Shown here one piece after another: positions 18,403 through 28,196 of a stretch of 64,000 nt of DNA. The number at the start of each line of letters is the position of its first letter. The first letter of the stretch is position 1. The stretch comes from Chondrus crispus (taxonomy: Eukaryota; Rhodophyta; Florideophyceae; Gigartinales; Gigartinaceae), in NCBI RefSeq assembly GCF_000350225.1, contig NW_005178601.1, positions 26,816-90,815 of the forward strand, written 5' to 3'. The position numbers and the translations under genes were made by a program. The notes beneath the pieces were generated by a model. That model saw nothing but the letters and a program-made list of their open reading frames with translations. It was not told the DNA's origin and ran no database searches.

Positions 18403-19665
18403 TATTGAAAATGTGCGACCACATGCTGTTATCTGAAAAGGTCAAAATCGAGTGACACGTGTACATGACTGCACGGTCCGGGCGCTCTTACCCATATCAC
18501 GACATGACACGTGTAAAATCCCAGATTTTGGGGTTCCGGGGACGAAAGTGGCCTCTCGGAGGGTCATGCAAATTTGCATAGTTTTGCCAAGTGGAACCTT
18601 GGCCCGTAGCACTATAGACTACACAGGAAATACTGCAATTCTATTGGCCCTCAGGTCTAATGCTGCAAATCTATTGGTCGAGCGTTGTCCACGTGTGCGT
18701 CATTGGCCTTGTGATGTACTTTAAATGGCCTGTATATGCCATAATTACGTTGTTTGGGGGTTTCAAGTGGCTTGCCATGGTTGTAATGGGTAATTGCATG
18801 GGGCCCCCGGGCGGGATACATGTATGCCGTGTACACATGTGCACGTCGCCAGGTGGATTCGTGTACGTACGCATGTACACGCATCCAGGTGTATGCACAT
18901 GAGGGTTTACAGTTTTACAGTGTCAGACTGTTTGCGATCCTGCGCGTGTCCGAGTACAGTACATGTGAATCAAAAGTACAACAAGTACTTCTCGCGAGAG
19001 GAATACAGTTGTGCGATTATTCTGTGTACGCGTCACGCTGTATGCGAGTCTTGCGTGAGCACGCGCCGTTGCACTGTGCTCTCGTCATGGTGCGCCGTTG
19101 GATGCAAGTTCATGACAGTACTCGTGTGATTTACATGTATTCTCATGTGAGTTGTGTAGAAAGTCTGGATGCACATTTTTATAACTTGCCATAATTATCT
19201 GACAGTGCTTGGCGAAATTAGTAAGGTGAGAAACAAGGATACGTATGGCGACTGTGATATGAAAGACGTTTGCGTTGTTAGAAATAGACAAGTGCCAAGT
19301 TGTTTGTTGCACAACAATGAAGTCTGGCATGACTGGATGCAGATTAGTAAGGTGTGAAACAGTTGCATGCATAGGGCCATGGTTTACAGTCATTTGGAAT
19401 GTGTAGAAATAGTTGTGAGCTAATAGTTACGAATCGATTCGTAAGGTGGAAATCGAACAGTATGGTCGGGCCACAAGAGGACCGCGCTTGGTCGCGCATA
19501 GTAGAGTATGGTTTACTGGGAGTCGAAGTAGAGCGATAGTGTAGCACTCGAAGTGTATAAGTATCGCAGGAAAACGGCTTCAAAGTAAACCTCGGCACCA
19601 ACTCCCTCACTCACACACATCAACCTGCCTTCCTTCTTTCCTTTGCCCCTCCGAACCTACCATTA
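18403..19665 (+). repeat. 3' LTR of A3 (1263 bp)
   Basis: It starts TATTG after GAGGGGAGG and ends CATTA before GGCTC. It differs from the 5' LTR at scattered single bases (for example ACACATGTGC versus ACACATGTAC, and TTCCTTTG versus TTCCCTTG). Confidence 0.93.
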
Positions 19666-19670
19666 GGCTC
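19666..19670. repeat. Target-site duplication of A3, right copy (GGCTC)
   Basis: Matches 10840-10844. Confidence 0.92.
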
Positions 19671-19812
19671 GAGCTGCATTTTCTCCCAAAGCGGAGAAGC
19701 GATGGGGCGTAACGGATACCGTAATTTATAACCGTGTCAATGACATGTTTATCTTATTGCATTTATGCGGATGAAGCCATAGTCGTCTTGGGCCTTTTGG
19801 AAGCGTGGCATC

Positions 19813-20061
19813 TCACAATAGCGACATTGAATGTCGCACAGGTGAAGACGTCAACGCGCGCCACCCTGCGCCGGCACTACAGAGTCCCGCACGACGCACC
19901 TTCGTCACGATCACCTTATCCACCCCTTCAGCTTTCCCATCAATTGTAAAGTCGTCCAACTCTAACGATCCGGCATCCAATGTGATCACGCGATAAGCCC
20001 CTGTCTGAATCATATCTGGTAGGTGTAACTCTAGCACACTCGCTCTACAAACCGCCTGCAA
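19813..20061 (-). CDS. Possible short gene or exon, unrecognised
   Basis: An 82-codon frame on the minus strand begins at an ATG (MQAVCRASVLELHLP) and contains a plausible soluble segment (LDAGSLELDDFTIDGKAE). No motif is recognisable. It could be an exon of a larger decayed gene. From 20062 to 20476 I see no gene, only short AT-rich and mixed sequence. Confidence 0.2.
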   Translation of the reverse strand: MQAVCRASVLELHLPDMIQTGAYRVITLDAGSLELDDFTIDGKAEGVDKVIVTKVRRAGLCSAGAGWRALTSSPVRHSMSLL

Positions 20062-20476
20062 CCCCCCGGCATGAGCCCTCTGAGCGTATGTAAATACCTG
20101 GACAAGAACGCTGCTAACCTTGGCCGGGCCAGACCTCCCTCCTCATCCCTCCTTGCAGTGTTCATAGGAGCACAACGAAGGAAGCTTTTAAGTTCAAGCA
20201 AGCCCGGGCTTAGCGTTCATGTATCCTGTGCAATACCATGAGAAGAAATACGCCTTCATTGCGAAACTCCGGTTATTTACTCCCGCATTGTTTTCTTTCT
20301 ATTGTCTGTTCTACAGGGGCTCGTTCCTCCAACAAAGTGACTCGCATCCACACTCATTTTGTTACGAGATCTAGTCGGTTGCTATTTGCGTTCTAAAATT
20401 GGTGCTGATGCTACCGTATAATCTGGGCCATCTCTGCTCCTCTGAGCACAGTGTGTGCTCCCGGGGAAGCAACAGC

Positions 20477-22136
20477 TCATGTCGTTGGGGAAGCTCCCCC
20501 TTTCCAGGACTGGTTCTGATAATTACTTTTTCCCGTCGCAGACGGAGCTGGTGTCACTGGGGCCAATAGCTTTCCGAGCCTTTTCAGAATACAGGGGATG
20601 AAGGCTTTCATGATGTTGGGCAAAAGTGCCAGGTCGCTATCATCTACCACATTGGAAGTAAGAGAGTGAGGAACCGCTTCTCTTTTCACAATGTCCAGAA
20701 AATCCATGGTCACAGGGAGCAAATCTTCCTCTGAGATGCTCGCGGTTTTCATGCTGTTATTTGCCACGCCTATGTTGCGATCGTGGCTAAGGTAAACGAA
20801 CGGATGTTGCATAAGGTCTGGAATGGACATACGATTTTGCGGGTCGCGCTGCCGGCATCCGTGGAGGACTTCAAGCGCAACAGGATCGGTTACATGACGG
20901 TATGATATTTCGTACTTTGGATTCTGAATGCAGTTCAGCTTTGAAGAGTGTCTTTGATGTGTGCGAAGGGCGCTCTTCCACACAACATTTGATACAAGAT
21001 GCAACCTAAACTCCAGATATCACTTGCACGCCCCACTCGGTACCTTACTGATTGCAGATCAGTTTCTGAGTTAGTGCCGTACTCATTCCATGCTCTAGGA
21101 TCTCGATTCTCGTTCACTAAGGCCTCCGGGGACTTTTAGTTGAGAGTCCCTACCTGAGCTTCCCGAAAAACTTTTGTCGTGTCGTCGCTAGTGATGGCTT
21201 TCGCAATCCTAAAATCTATTAACTTCAACTCTCCTCGGACGACCAAGAAGTTTGCTGGTTTCAAATCTCCATGAATGATTTTAGCCTCGTGAATGGTGTG
21301 CACAGCCTTGACCATTTGCAGCCAGCGACCCCTCGTGAAGTGATCCTCCATACTCCTACTCTTATTGCGGAGTAGGATTTTCGCAAAGTAAACGTTCCCG
21401 TACTCCATGACCATCTTGATGGTTCTACAATCGTACTGATCTTCCGCATCGAGGAGTTGGATGATCGATGAAAAACCTCGGAGTTTCTTGAGCAACTCCA
21501 TTTCGTTTGCGTACGAAACAAGAGTTGTTCCAAAATGCGACGAAGCGGGGACCTTCACGCACTTTATGGCCAGCAATTCCATATCCTGGCTGAGAACTTT
21601 GAGAACTTTCGAGCAGCCACCCCTTCCGGCATTGCTCAAAATCAAGTACTGCCTTTTGTTCACTGTGAGCATGCTTTCATGCTTAGGTCCGTTAAACATA
21701 CCCCAAAGCGAATTTTGTTGCCGCGCAGTCGTATTCTTCGAAGCGTCAACTGAGGACGATTCGAGTGACAGATGGCGAACAACAGAACCCCTCGAATGGG
21801 AAAGGTAACTTTCCCTATCAAGGCTGGAGTTCAATGGCAGGGAGTGTACGCCATTTGTAGTTGCCTCGACGTTGGTACTGCCAGTGCCATTTCTTCTTGG
21901 CTGCATTCGACGATCAAAGTTTCCTGTTCGCAGACGACTTCTAGATTCGGAAATACTGGCGAAGCCCTTGTCATGGACATCGTGCGCTTGCAACTGGCGT
22001 AACCCTCGGTATCTACCATTTTTTTGCCGAAAAATTCAAATCTTCTTGACATACTGCAGAAGCTCCTATTTTCAGACGTCTTTGCAGGACCACCGTGGAA
22101 TATTACCTCATCGTCTCTCTGCGCATCCCTCTCCAT
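20477..22136 (-). pseudogene. Mps1/TTK-type protein kinase, probably a pseudogene
   Basis: Kinase features in order: Gly-rich loop GRGGCSKV, Lys in LLAIKCVKV, catalytic loop IHGDLKPANF, LKLIDF, GTLN...SPEAL, DIWSLGCILYQM, and a RDPQNRMSIPDLMQHPFV C-lobe end. HxDLKPANF, GTxNYxxPEA and the following order match the Mps1/TTK spindle-checkpoint family. Lesions: TAA (21138-21136) where the family has Tyr in GTxNY; DFG is DFR; a one-base shift near 20940 between HIKDTL and KLNCIQNP; and a frame change at a T7 run (22019-22025, A7 in the gene) in the N-terminal region. The likely ATG is at 22136 (MERDAQRDDE). A tiny intron could remove the TAA (CAG|GTAGGG...AAAAG) but would also remove conserved residues, so decay is the simpler reading. 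Confidence 0.7.
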
Positions 22137-22541
22137 AATTCCGCTTAAAGCACTTTCGAGCGCGCTAAGGCGGGAGAAGGAAGAGAAGAACGACAGGGGG
22201 AAGTGCAAGAGAGGATGGCGAGCGAACTGTTTTGAGCAGAGTGCAGGCGACTCACTTGCCACACGCTCACGCAGCGTGCCACGTATGCTATGTCCGAGTC
22301 ATAATACTGATCAGGGGATATATATAATCTGAATAGACTCCCGGTAGAGATTACTACAGAAAAATCACATCCCGCAGCGCCTGTGTCGCGCGCTGGACAC
22401 GGACCGCCAGCAGAGTGGGACATAAAACTTTGCGTCATAGAGAGCGCACGCCGAGGCGCCGTCATCGGCGAGCTGCACGGGTGGGTCCAGGAGACCCCGC
22501 TCGTAATTGCCCTTCATCCCGTTTTGTCGTGTGAGCCCACC

Positions 22542-22992
22542 ATGGCGTTCTCCATTCGTTTCGTCCTTCCCTTTTTTTTCTTCCTTCTCACATTCTCGGT
22601 TGTCCAACGCCAGAAGCAGCCCTTCAAGCTTCACCAACAAACTGCACCTGACAACAGCACCCCACTCCCAGGACTAGCTGGAGGCAATGGACCGGGTGGT
22701 CTCTGCCACTGGCCCCCTCCCTTCCCAACCGCCCAGTACGTTGCCCCGCAAACTCGCCATCGCATTCATCTCTATTGCTACTGGCTCTGCCATCATCGCT
22801 ATCCTCGCTCGTGTCTGGTGCTTTGTCCTGCCCCCAGAGCGCTCCAACATGTACAAGAGCCCAGCTGGCCATACTAAGACAATCCCCCTTCCTCCTGCTG
22901 TTGCCCCCCACCAGGACGACGCGGTCACTAGCGATCACACTCAACCTCTCGCTAAGGAACATATTTATCAGTACTTGCCGGAAAGAGTTTAG
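22542..22992 (+). CDS. Small membrane protein candidate, in two overlapping frames
   Basis: An ATG in good context (CACCATGG, 22542) starts a frame with a hydrophobic, signal-peptide-like N terminus (MAFSIRFVLPFFFFLL). After about 45 residues the better coding frame becomes the one opened by ATG 22687. It has a clear membrane segment (KLAIAFISIATGSAIIAIL), a short cytosolic-type tail and a stop at 22992 (IYQYLPERV). A frame change or short intron near 22670-22740 would join them into a type I membrane protein of about 150 residues. Alternatively only the 101-residue frame is real. It is divergent from the kinase relic, about 400 bp apart. I do not recognise the family. Confidence 0.35.
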
Positions 22993-23034
22993 CGCTACTC
23001 TTGTCGTCTCGTTCCGCGCGATTTCTATTTCGCC

Positions 23035-24526
23035 ATGTCGAACTGCAAAACTGTGGTTTGTGTTCTTGTTCAGCTGCGAGGAGAACGACTGAAGGCAACA
23101 TTGTCCGGTTTCTGCCTCAGAGATACCCGTCCCCCTTCAAAACCTCCTTGGAAAGATTACTCATAGACGACGAGCGATCTACAAGCGCACCCTCATCAAT
23201 AAAGGATTTCTCCCAAGCCAACCCCTTCCCCTTCTCCCCCTCCTGCTCCTCCCGACTGTGTCCCTCTCTCAAATTCACAAATGGGCTGTCATTAAAAAAC
23301 CTTGCCACAACTATAGTCTCGACTCTCGCGCCCGCTCGATAGTCGAGCACGCTCTTCGGCACGAAGCGTTTCCCCAAGCAGCTTCTGACCTTGGCCATGA
23401 CGTAGACGTTTGCGGCAGGAAAAATGGACCGCCCGAGCTGTCAATGTACGTGCAAGTAATGAATTAAGTTTCTGCACCGGCCACTGTGAGTTTAGAGCCA
23501 TTTGATCAATTGTGCCCGCAAAGCAGTGGGAGGCGAACGGTGACTTTCGCCGATCAAGAATGCCTTTTCGAAGATGGAGCATCAGCGCGACTAATGTGTA
23601 ACTTAGCAGTGGAGAGTATCAAACCTAAGTTCGTGAAACTCCGAGGCTCAAGGCCCTCAAAGCCCGCAGAGAGAACACCTTGTATTACCCGCGTAGCTCA
23701 AGCTGAAATTTCCATTAGCGTGGAAAGTCATTCCAATGAGGCCCTCACAGCAAATACTCACGCCCGCGGAAGCGCAGTTCTTGTCGGAGCTTTTTGCCAA
23801 ACGAAAATTCAGGTTTGGAACAAAGGTGACACAAAGTTGCCACCTCAGTTCGTGTTGGACATTGGTGTTGTGCAAAACGATGGTCAAGGCATGTCCAGCA
23901 GACAAGCAGGGTAATTGTGGTACGGGCCACGGAAGGAGTATTTATTGACGCATTGGTATCCCGATCAGGAAGTTTTGAACACACATTTCGAGTACAAGTG
24001 CCTTCCACTGGAACATATCAGATCCGGGCGATTCTTTATGACGATGTCTTTCAGAAGCGAGGTGGGAAGAGCCCCATTTCCCGAGTCACAAGTAAACAGC
24101 AAACCTTTCTTGCAGTGCCAGCGAAGACCACACGCACTGAGTCGCATTTGTCGAAGACAGGGTCAGTAGGGATCGTCTTGGCGTCAAAGAATACTACAGC
24201 TACGCGGGGAGCCACTGTCTCAAATGTCACCAAACAACGAAACAGGCCCAAGCGGACGAGATTTAGATTTGAACCCATCGGGTTCTTTTTCTCGCAGCTC
24301 AAAGATTTCAAGCGGTTTGAAAAAAGAGGCGCCCTCAAGATCAGCACGCACAGCTGAAGGGAATAATGCACCCATCATCATTCAGCCGAAAACGGTTGAT
24401 ACGTACCCTACGATTTCTCCGCAGCGCCGGCCCTCTGTCTTGGTATTCTGCTCTATGTCTTTAACAGGTGCTCAAGAAACACCTGCGATCGGCCGAAACG
24501 AGGATTCTGTCTCTTCGCCGTTATAG
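23035..24526 (+). pseudogene. Unrecognised gene with several frame breaks
   Basis: An ATG in good context (23035, MSNCKTVVCVLVQLRG) opens a 43-codon frame. Coding-like sequence then shifts frame at about 23093-23160 and runs open to TAA 23465-23467. It continues in the same frame from 23468 to 23914 (VTFADQECLF, KIQVWNKGD), shifts near 23890 to a frame reading RATEGVFIDAL and GTYQIRAILYDD until 24357, and ends in a Ser-rich frame to TAG 24524-24526. The middle looks like alternating beta strands, as in immunoglobulin-like modules of trafficking proteins such as TRAPPC9/Trs120, but that is a weak guess. Short introns could explain some breaks; decay could explain all. Confidence 0.3.
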
Positions 24527-24679
24527 TCTATTCCCACTCATCCAGAGTTTTCAAACGAACTAACTTCATTAACTGATCCTCAATTAATGCTTCACTGATA
24601 TAAACCTTTACCGCTACCGCCACACGGCTGGGATGAGAAAGGCAATGTAGCATAAGATCTGGCCTGACAAGACAATCCT

Positions 24680-25243
24680 TTAATTTCGAGAATTAAGAAT
24701 CTCCAACGCCAGCCTTTCCTCATCAGCAATGGATGAATCTGCTACTTGATCTTCATCACTAGAGCTCACATTACCAGAGCCCCCGTCTTCATGAACGTCA
24801 CTTCCTGAATCGTCGCTATAGCCCGGGTCAATAGAGACCTGGGAATCTGCGGCAGGCCGAATAACTCCACTTAATTCACGCTGCTGCGCCCATTTGCGGG
24901 CATGAATTGATCGCACTCGCTCTCTCTCACGATCTTTGTCCTCTTCAGCATTCTGGGTCAAACGGGATGACACGGTCATTGCGTAGTCAGATATACCGTG
25001 AAGGTCTTCCTCATCTGATGAGTCCTCATTGTCGTTCTCCATGTCAGACGCTCTGACGGCCTTACCATCGTCTGTAAATAAGAGACGATTGGCACTAGGC
25101 ATTGCTTTTAGCAAGTCCAGTTTTCGCCTCTTGCGTTTCCGAATCAGAATCACCTCGGAAATCTCATAAATGCTGTTACCCGCCTCGTTAACCTTTGACG
25201 AGTTAATTTTGTGATTGCATGTCATTTCCTCGCTTTTAAACAA
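24680..25243 (-). pseudogene. C-terminal fragment resembling DDX10/Dbp4 RNA helicase
   Basis: A 187-codon minus-strand frame. Features: a basic run RKRKRRKLD; SANRLLFTDDGKAV, which resembles the FDDxGxA motif of the Dbp4/DDX10 C-terminal region; two acidic Ser/Asp tracts (DSSDEEDLHG, DDSGSDVHED); and an end DEERLALEILNSR, similar to the EelaLxlL ending of that family. No helicase core (DEAD, SAT, HRIGR) lies upstream on the minus strand, where 25244-25490 is AT-rich and non-coding. So this is either a detached fragment of a helicase gene or an unrelated acidic nuclear protein. Family assignment is by motif memory only. Confidence 0.35.
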
Positions 25244-25492
25244 TATTTGGAATGTTCATAAACAAAACTTTTGTTGTTTCAGACAAAGTGGCGATGTACC
25301 GTTCATAGACAACATTGAGAATGTTTCTTAGGTGTAAATGTATTGCCGCCACACATACAATAGTACTGTTATTAATGCAATCTAATTACCGTCCTTGCAC
25401 AATAATAGTAATGTTTTCCATGTCAAAAACATTGCTTTTGGACGACGTTTCGTAATTTCTTTAAAACTATCGTCCAAAAACAATACTTTTTA

Positions 25493-26081
25493 TTGTGTTT
25501 CACGGTTTTGCCTCCGCAGTGTGGACTAGTTGCGGCAGATTCGTTGGAGACTGTGCGCAGGCGGATGTTTCGAGTAATATATTTGCTTATCATCGCCTCT
25601 CATATCAAGGATGTCGCGCCGAAGAACCGTTCTCCCCTGCAGAACGCCACACTGGTTCGAACGTACGTGAAGGACGATGGCGTTGTGAAGTCCGTCAATC
25701 GAGGGAAGCGTGTGGAGACTGCCACGGTGGAATTCATCTTCTGTGGTCGCGAATGTTTGCCAACATGCCGCTAAAAGTTGGTACAGATTAGATGTACATT
25801 TCCTCCTCGACGAAGGCATCTCCAACTGGCACTGCAACCGCATGCTGCGCGGGGCGATGCATCTCGTCGATACAAACATTCCGAACGTCTCCAAGGTTGG
25901 TGGGCGTCCTTCAGCGCTGGACGTTCTTTTTTTCTTGGAGAACGAGTTTGCGATGCCTGACTTCAACATAAGCCACATAAGTAACGTATCGGGCTTGCAG
26001 AAAGATGAAATAAGGGACGTCATGGTCCAGGCGGTCGGTGAATACATGCAGCACGGATTCCTCCAGAAAGCTGTGGTATAA
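25493..26081 (+). pseudogene. Unrecognised gene with one frameshift
   Basis: The first frame (25493-25774) is protein-like: MFRVIYLLIIASHIKD, then KNRSPLQNATLVRTYVKDDG and VETATVEFIFCGREC. Near 25755 the coding signal moves to another frame, which continues with KSWYRLDVHFLLDEG, NVSKVGGRPSALDVLF and a C-terminal helix-rich part to the stop at 26081. One base lost or gained around GCGAATGTTTGCC would link them into about 190 residues. I do not recognise the family. It lies next to the AT-rich 25244-25490 spacer. Confidence 0.35.
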
Positions 26082-26652
26082 ACCCGTACTACTCTAGTAT
26101 TCCTTTTCGCGCGACTCGTGTACACGCGGATCTAGATTACACAAGCAGTCCGACGGACAGTACCAAGCTCCATGTACACCAGCGAAGCTCACTTTGACAA
26201 CGACACGCACACACGTAGACCTACCACCACATCTGTACACGTGTGCACCACGACCCGGCCCCACGAGTTCTAGCCGTTAGATTTCGACCGCGATCTAGTA
26301 TTTATATAGTGTCGTTGGCGCTTGCGCCGGGTGGGTTTGGGGACAAGCAACCAAGGACCAAGGACGCAGTCTCGTTCTGGTTTTTGGGCAGACATTCAAA
26401 TAAACCTTCCTCGTTCACGCTCTCTTGTTGTCTCTCGCTCGCGCCCTAAGACCCTCGTGGTCGCGTCGCGTGTTGCCTCCTCGCTTGCGCGCACGGTTCG
26501 CTGGCCGTGTGTTAGCCCCGCTGGGTCGAGAGCACTGCGTCGTTCGCCCGTAGATTCCGAGGTTCGCGAGCACCCCTGGGTTTTACAGTCGCCCACCATT
26601 CTCTACCACTTCCCCCGAGCTCCATGTACACGACCCCACGAACGACCCTTAT
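26082..26652. other. Non-coding stretch with LTR-like signals
   Basis: No convincing gene. There is a TATA-like TATTTATATAG near 26300 and a poly(A)-signal-like CAAATAAAC near 26398, followed by TCTCTTGTTGTCTCTCGCTCGCG repeats. AGCTCCATGTACAC occurs twice (about 26168 and 26619), which could mark an old LTR or a local duplication. Ends cannot be fixed. Confidence 0.3.
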
Positions 26653-26832
26653 TTTAGCACGTGTTCCTCGATTCGGGTCCTACTACAGAAGCTGTCTTCC
26701 CGCGCAATGTCACCGACAAAATCAAGCCTACGCGAAGGGCAGGAGTAAGTGCAGCTGTGGCTGTTCGTGCTCATGAAAACAGTACCAAGACGAAACAGAA
26801 TGACGTGAATTACAATGAAGGTGTCGCATAAA
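26653..26832 (+). pseudogene. Short fragment with a retroelement-protease-like motif
   Basis: The frame reads VFLDSGPTTEAVFPRN and stays open to TAA 26830-26832, inside the left end of the following LTR. LDSG-T is the active-site style of retroelement aspartic proteases. There are only about 56 codons and a stop directly upstream, so this is at best a relic. Confidence 0.2.
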
Positions 26833-27466
26833 CACCCCACACACGGCAGAGGGGTGTTCGCGATGTTCGGCGGAAGACCCCGGATCGGCGTTCCGAGGGT
26901 CTTGAACCAACCAACGCCACCGGAAGCGGGCCGGTAGCGGGTGGTAGAGCGTGGTCGGCCGGGACGCGCTCGTAGGCGAGCGGATCGACGCCTCGATGCC
27001 CCGGAGCAATACCGGTTGACGATCCGGTACTGACGAGCGGAGGCGCATCGCAGCTCGCTGCGGTGTCGCGTGCGTCCACTACCCGCTCAGTGGTGACTAA
27101 CGCTCGCGAAACGCGGGTACGAGTGGTAGAATAAGCTGGGTGGTCGACCGTCGGTGGAGGGTTGCCTCTCCTTGTCCTCCTCGCCGGCGGTCGCTCCCTA
27201 TATTTATTGTACAAGTTAATTAACCGTCTACAGTACAGTACGGACTGTACTGTAGTCGGCTTACTGTATACAGTGCGGGCCGGCCCGCACTGTAACGCTG
27301 CCAGCCGTCAGAGCTGACAGCACACGTGTGCTACACGTGGGGTACACGTGTTGGTGTGCGCGCGCTGTTAGGTATGTGCCCGCGCACGCTGTAAGGTCCG
27401 TACCTTACAGCGTCAGATCTAATTCTAAATCTAATATATAGTACAATAGTCGGCGGTTATGCTACA
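26822..27466 (-). repeat. Ty3/gypsy-type LTR, 645 bp, palindrome-rich
   Basis: The ends are similar inverted repeats: TGTCGCATAAACACC at the left and, read minus, TGTAGCATAACCGCC at the right. The right end abuts a purine tract and a degenerate pol 3' end (27467 onwards), as expected for a 3' LTR of a minus-strand element. Read minus, AATAAATATAGGG near 27200 could be its TATA region. It contains a dense set of perfect palindromes at 27228-27414. Confidence 0.55.
27228..27414. repeat. Cluster of perfect palindromes in the gypsy LTR
   Basis: 27228-27255 is a 12-bp stem with ACGG loop; 27271-27292 a 22-bp perfect palindrome centred on GGCCGGCC; about 27305-27316 has GTCAG/CTGAC arms; 27319-27332 AGCACACGTGTGCT; 27387-27414 a 12-bp stem with CCGT loop. 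All lie within 190 bp. Confidence 0.85.
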
Positions 27467-27476
27467 CGGCCCCCCT

Positions 27477-27848
27477 TCAAGATTGAGCGTCCGCGTTCAC
27501 TTTTGCGGGTAGGGGGGGTCTTGCGCCTTCATTGTCGTAATCTGCCTTGCTCCTGCTGCCCTTGTCAGGCAGGAAACGATCATTGATGTAGCGACCGGAC
27601 AGTTCGGCTGCCCCGTAGTCTACCGAACTGCCACCATGGGGTTGTTCCTGATCTCCTTACAGTGGCGTTCCTACGCCACACCACGCTCCACGTCCGCGGG
27701 CTGCCTGCGTTTTCCTCTTACTGCCTCTCCCTTCTGGAGTCCAGCCCTGTACGCTAGCTTTGCGACTGAGCAACATACGCGAGCAAATACGACGTGACAT
27801 GAACGTAGTCAGCGGCGAACTTATCGGTGTCGACTCTCGAACACCCAT
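27477..27848 (-). pseudogene. Decayed 3' end of a Ty3/gypsy pol
   Basis: The minus-strand frame SGRYINDRFLPDKGSRS...KVNADAQS ends at TGA 27479-27477, just before the purine tract. Its last residues (VNADAQS) resemble the end of the chromodomain polyprotein at 33503 (VNADVHR), which marks a related element. Further in, stops break the frame (one at about 27660). No chromodomain or integrase core is recognisable. From 27849 to 28196 I see no gene. Confidence 0.4.
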
Positions 27849-28196
27849 GCTGTTCCGGGTGACACATCACCCCTCTCCTTGTACGGGGCTTCGGTGCAGC
27901 GGAGCCGGGAAGTGAGGGTGACAGTTAACTCGTCGTTTGTAGTGGTCGCCGGTCCATCCTCATCCTAGATCAACCGACGGACCAGCCTAGTTTCCTCCCC
28001 TGCCAGAGCCGCCCCCTCTTATCCCTTCCTCTCGTGCCTCTGCATTTTGTCCGTGCAGCGGGAGGCGACGCTTTCGAGAATTTGGTTGTCCCGCAACGCC
28101 CTTCGAGCAGAGATCGAAGGGTGACCCGTGACGTCATGCGAATGGAGCGCGACGTCACCCCTAGAACCCTTCAGCACCGTGGTGTGCCGTGCGCTA

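Larger units (their letters stand above)
10845..19665 (+). mobile_element. Complete family A copia element A3
   Basis: It has two 1263-bp LTRs, a primer site, an open gag-pol and a 5-bp target duplication GGCTC. At least ten differences between the two LTRs are visible, roughly 1%, so insertion is fairly recent but older than B3. A solo family-B LTR sits in its accessory gene. It is the reference copy for family A ends. Confidence 0.95.
10706..19774 (+). pseudogene. 80-codon open frame split by the A3 retrotransposon
   Basis: Excising A3 and one GGCTC copy joins 10706-10844 to 19671-19774. The joined frame reads open across the junction for 80 codons to TGA 19772-19774 (HLNFVTDESKRK, then KWARAAFSPKAEKRWG across the join). 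Codon phase is kept exactly and the composition looks like protein. Upstream it is bounded by TAA 10703-10705. Family unknown; it is probably the end of the decayed gene to the left. Confidence 0.4.

Noticed and set aside
22019..22025. Programmed frameshift at the A7 run of the kinase gene
   Set aside because: The same gene has a stop in a conserved motif, a second frame break and DFR, so decay is a simpler reason.
26243..26657. Frames of 68 and 111 codons near 26300
   Set aside because: Arg/Ser-rich without motifs, overlapping TATA- and poly(A)-like signals; more likely non-coding.
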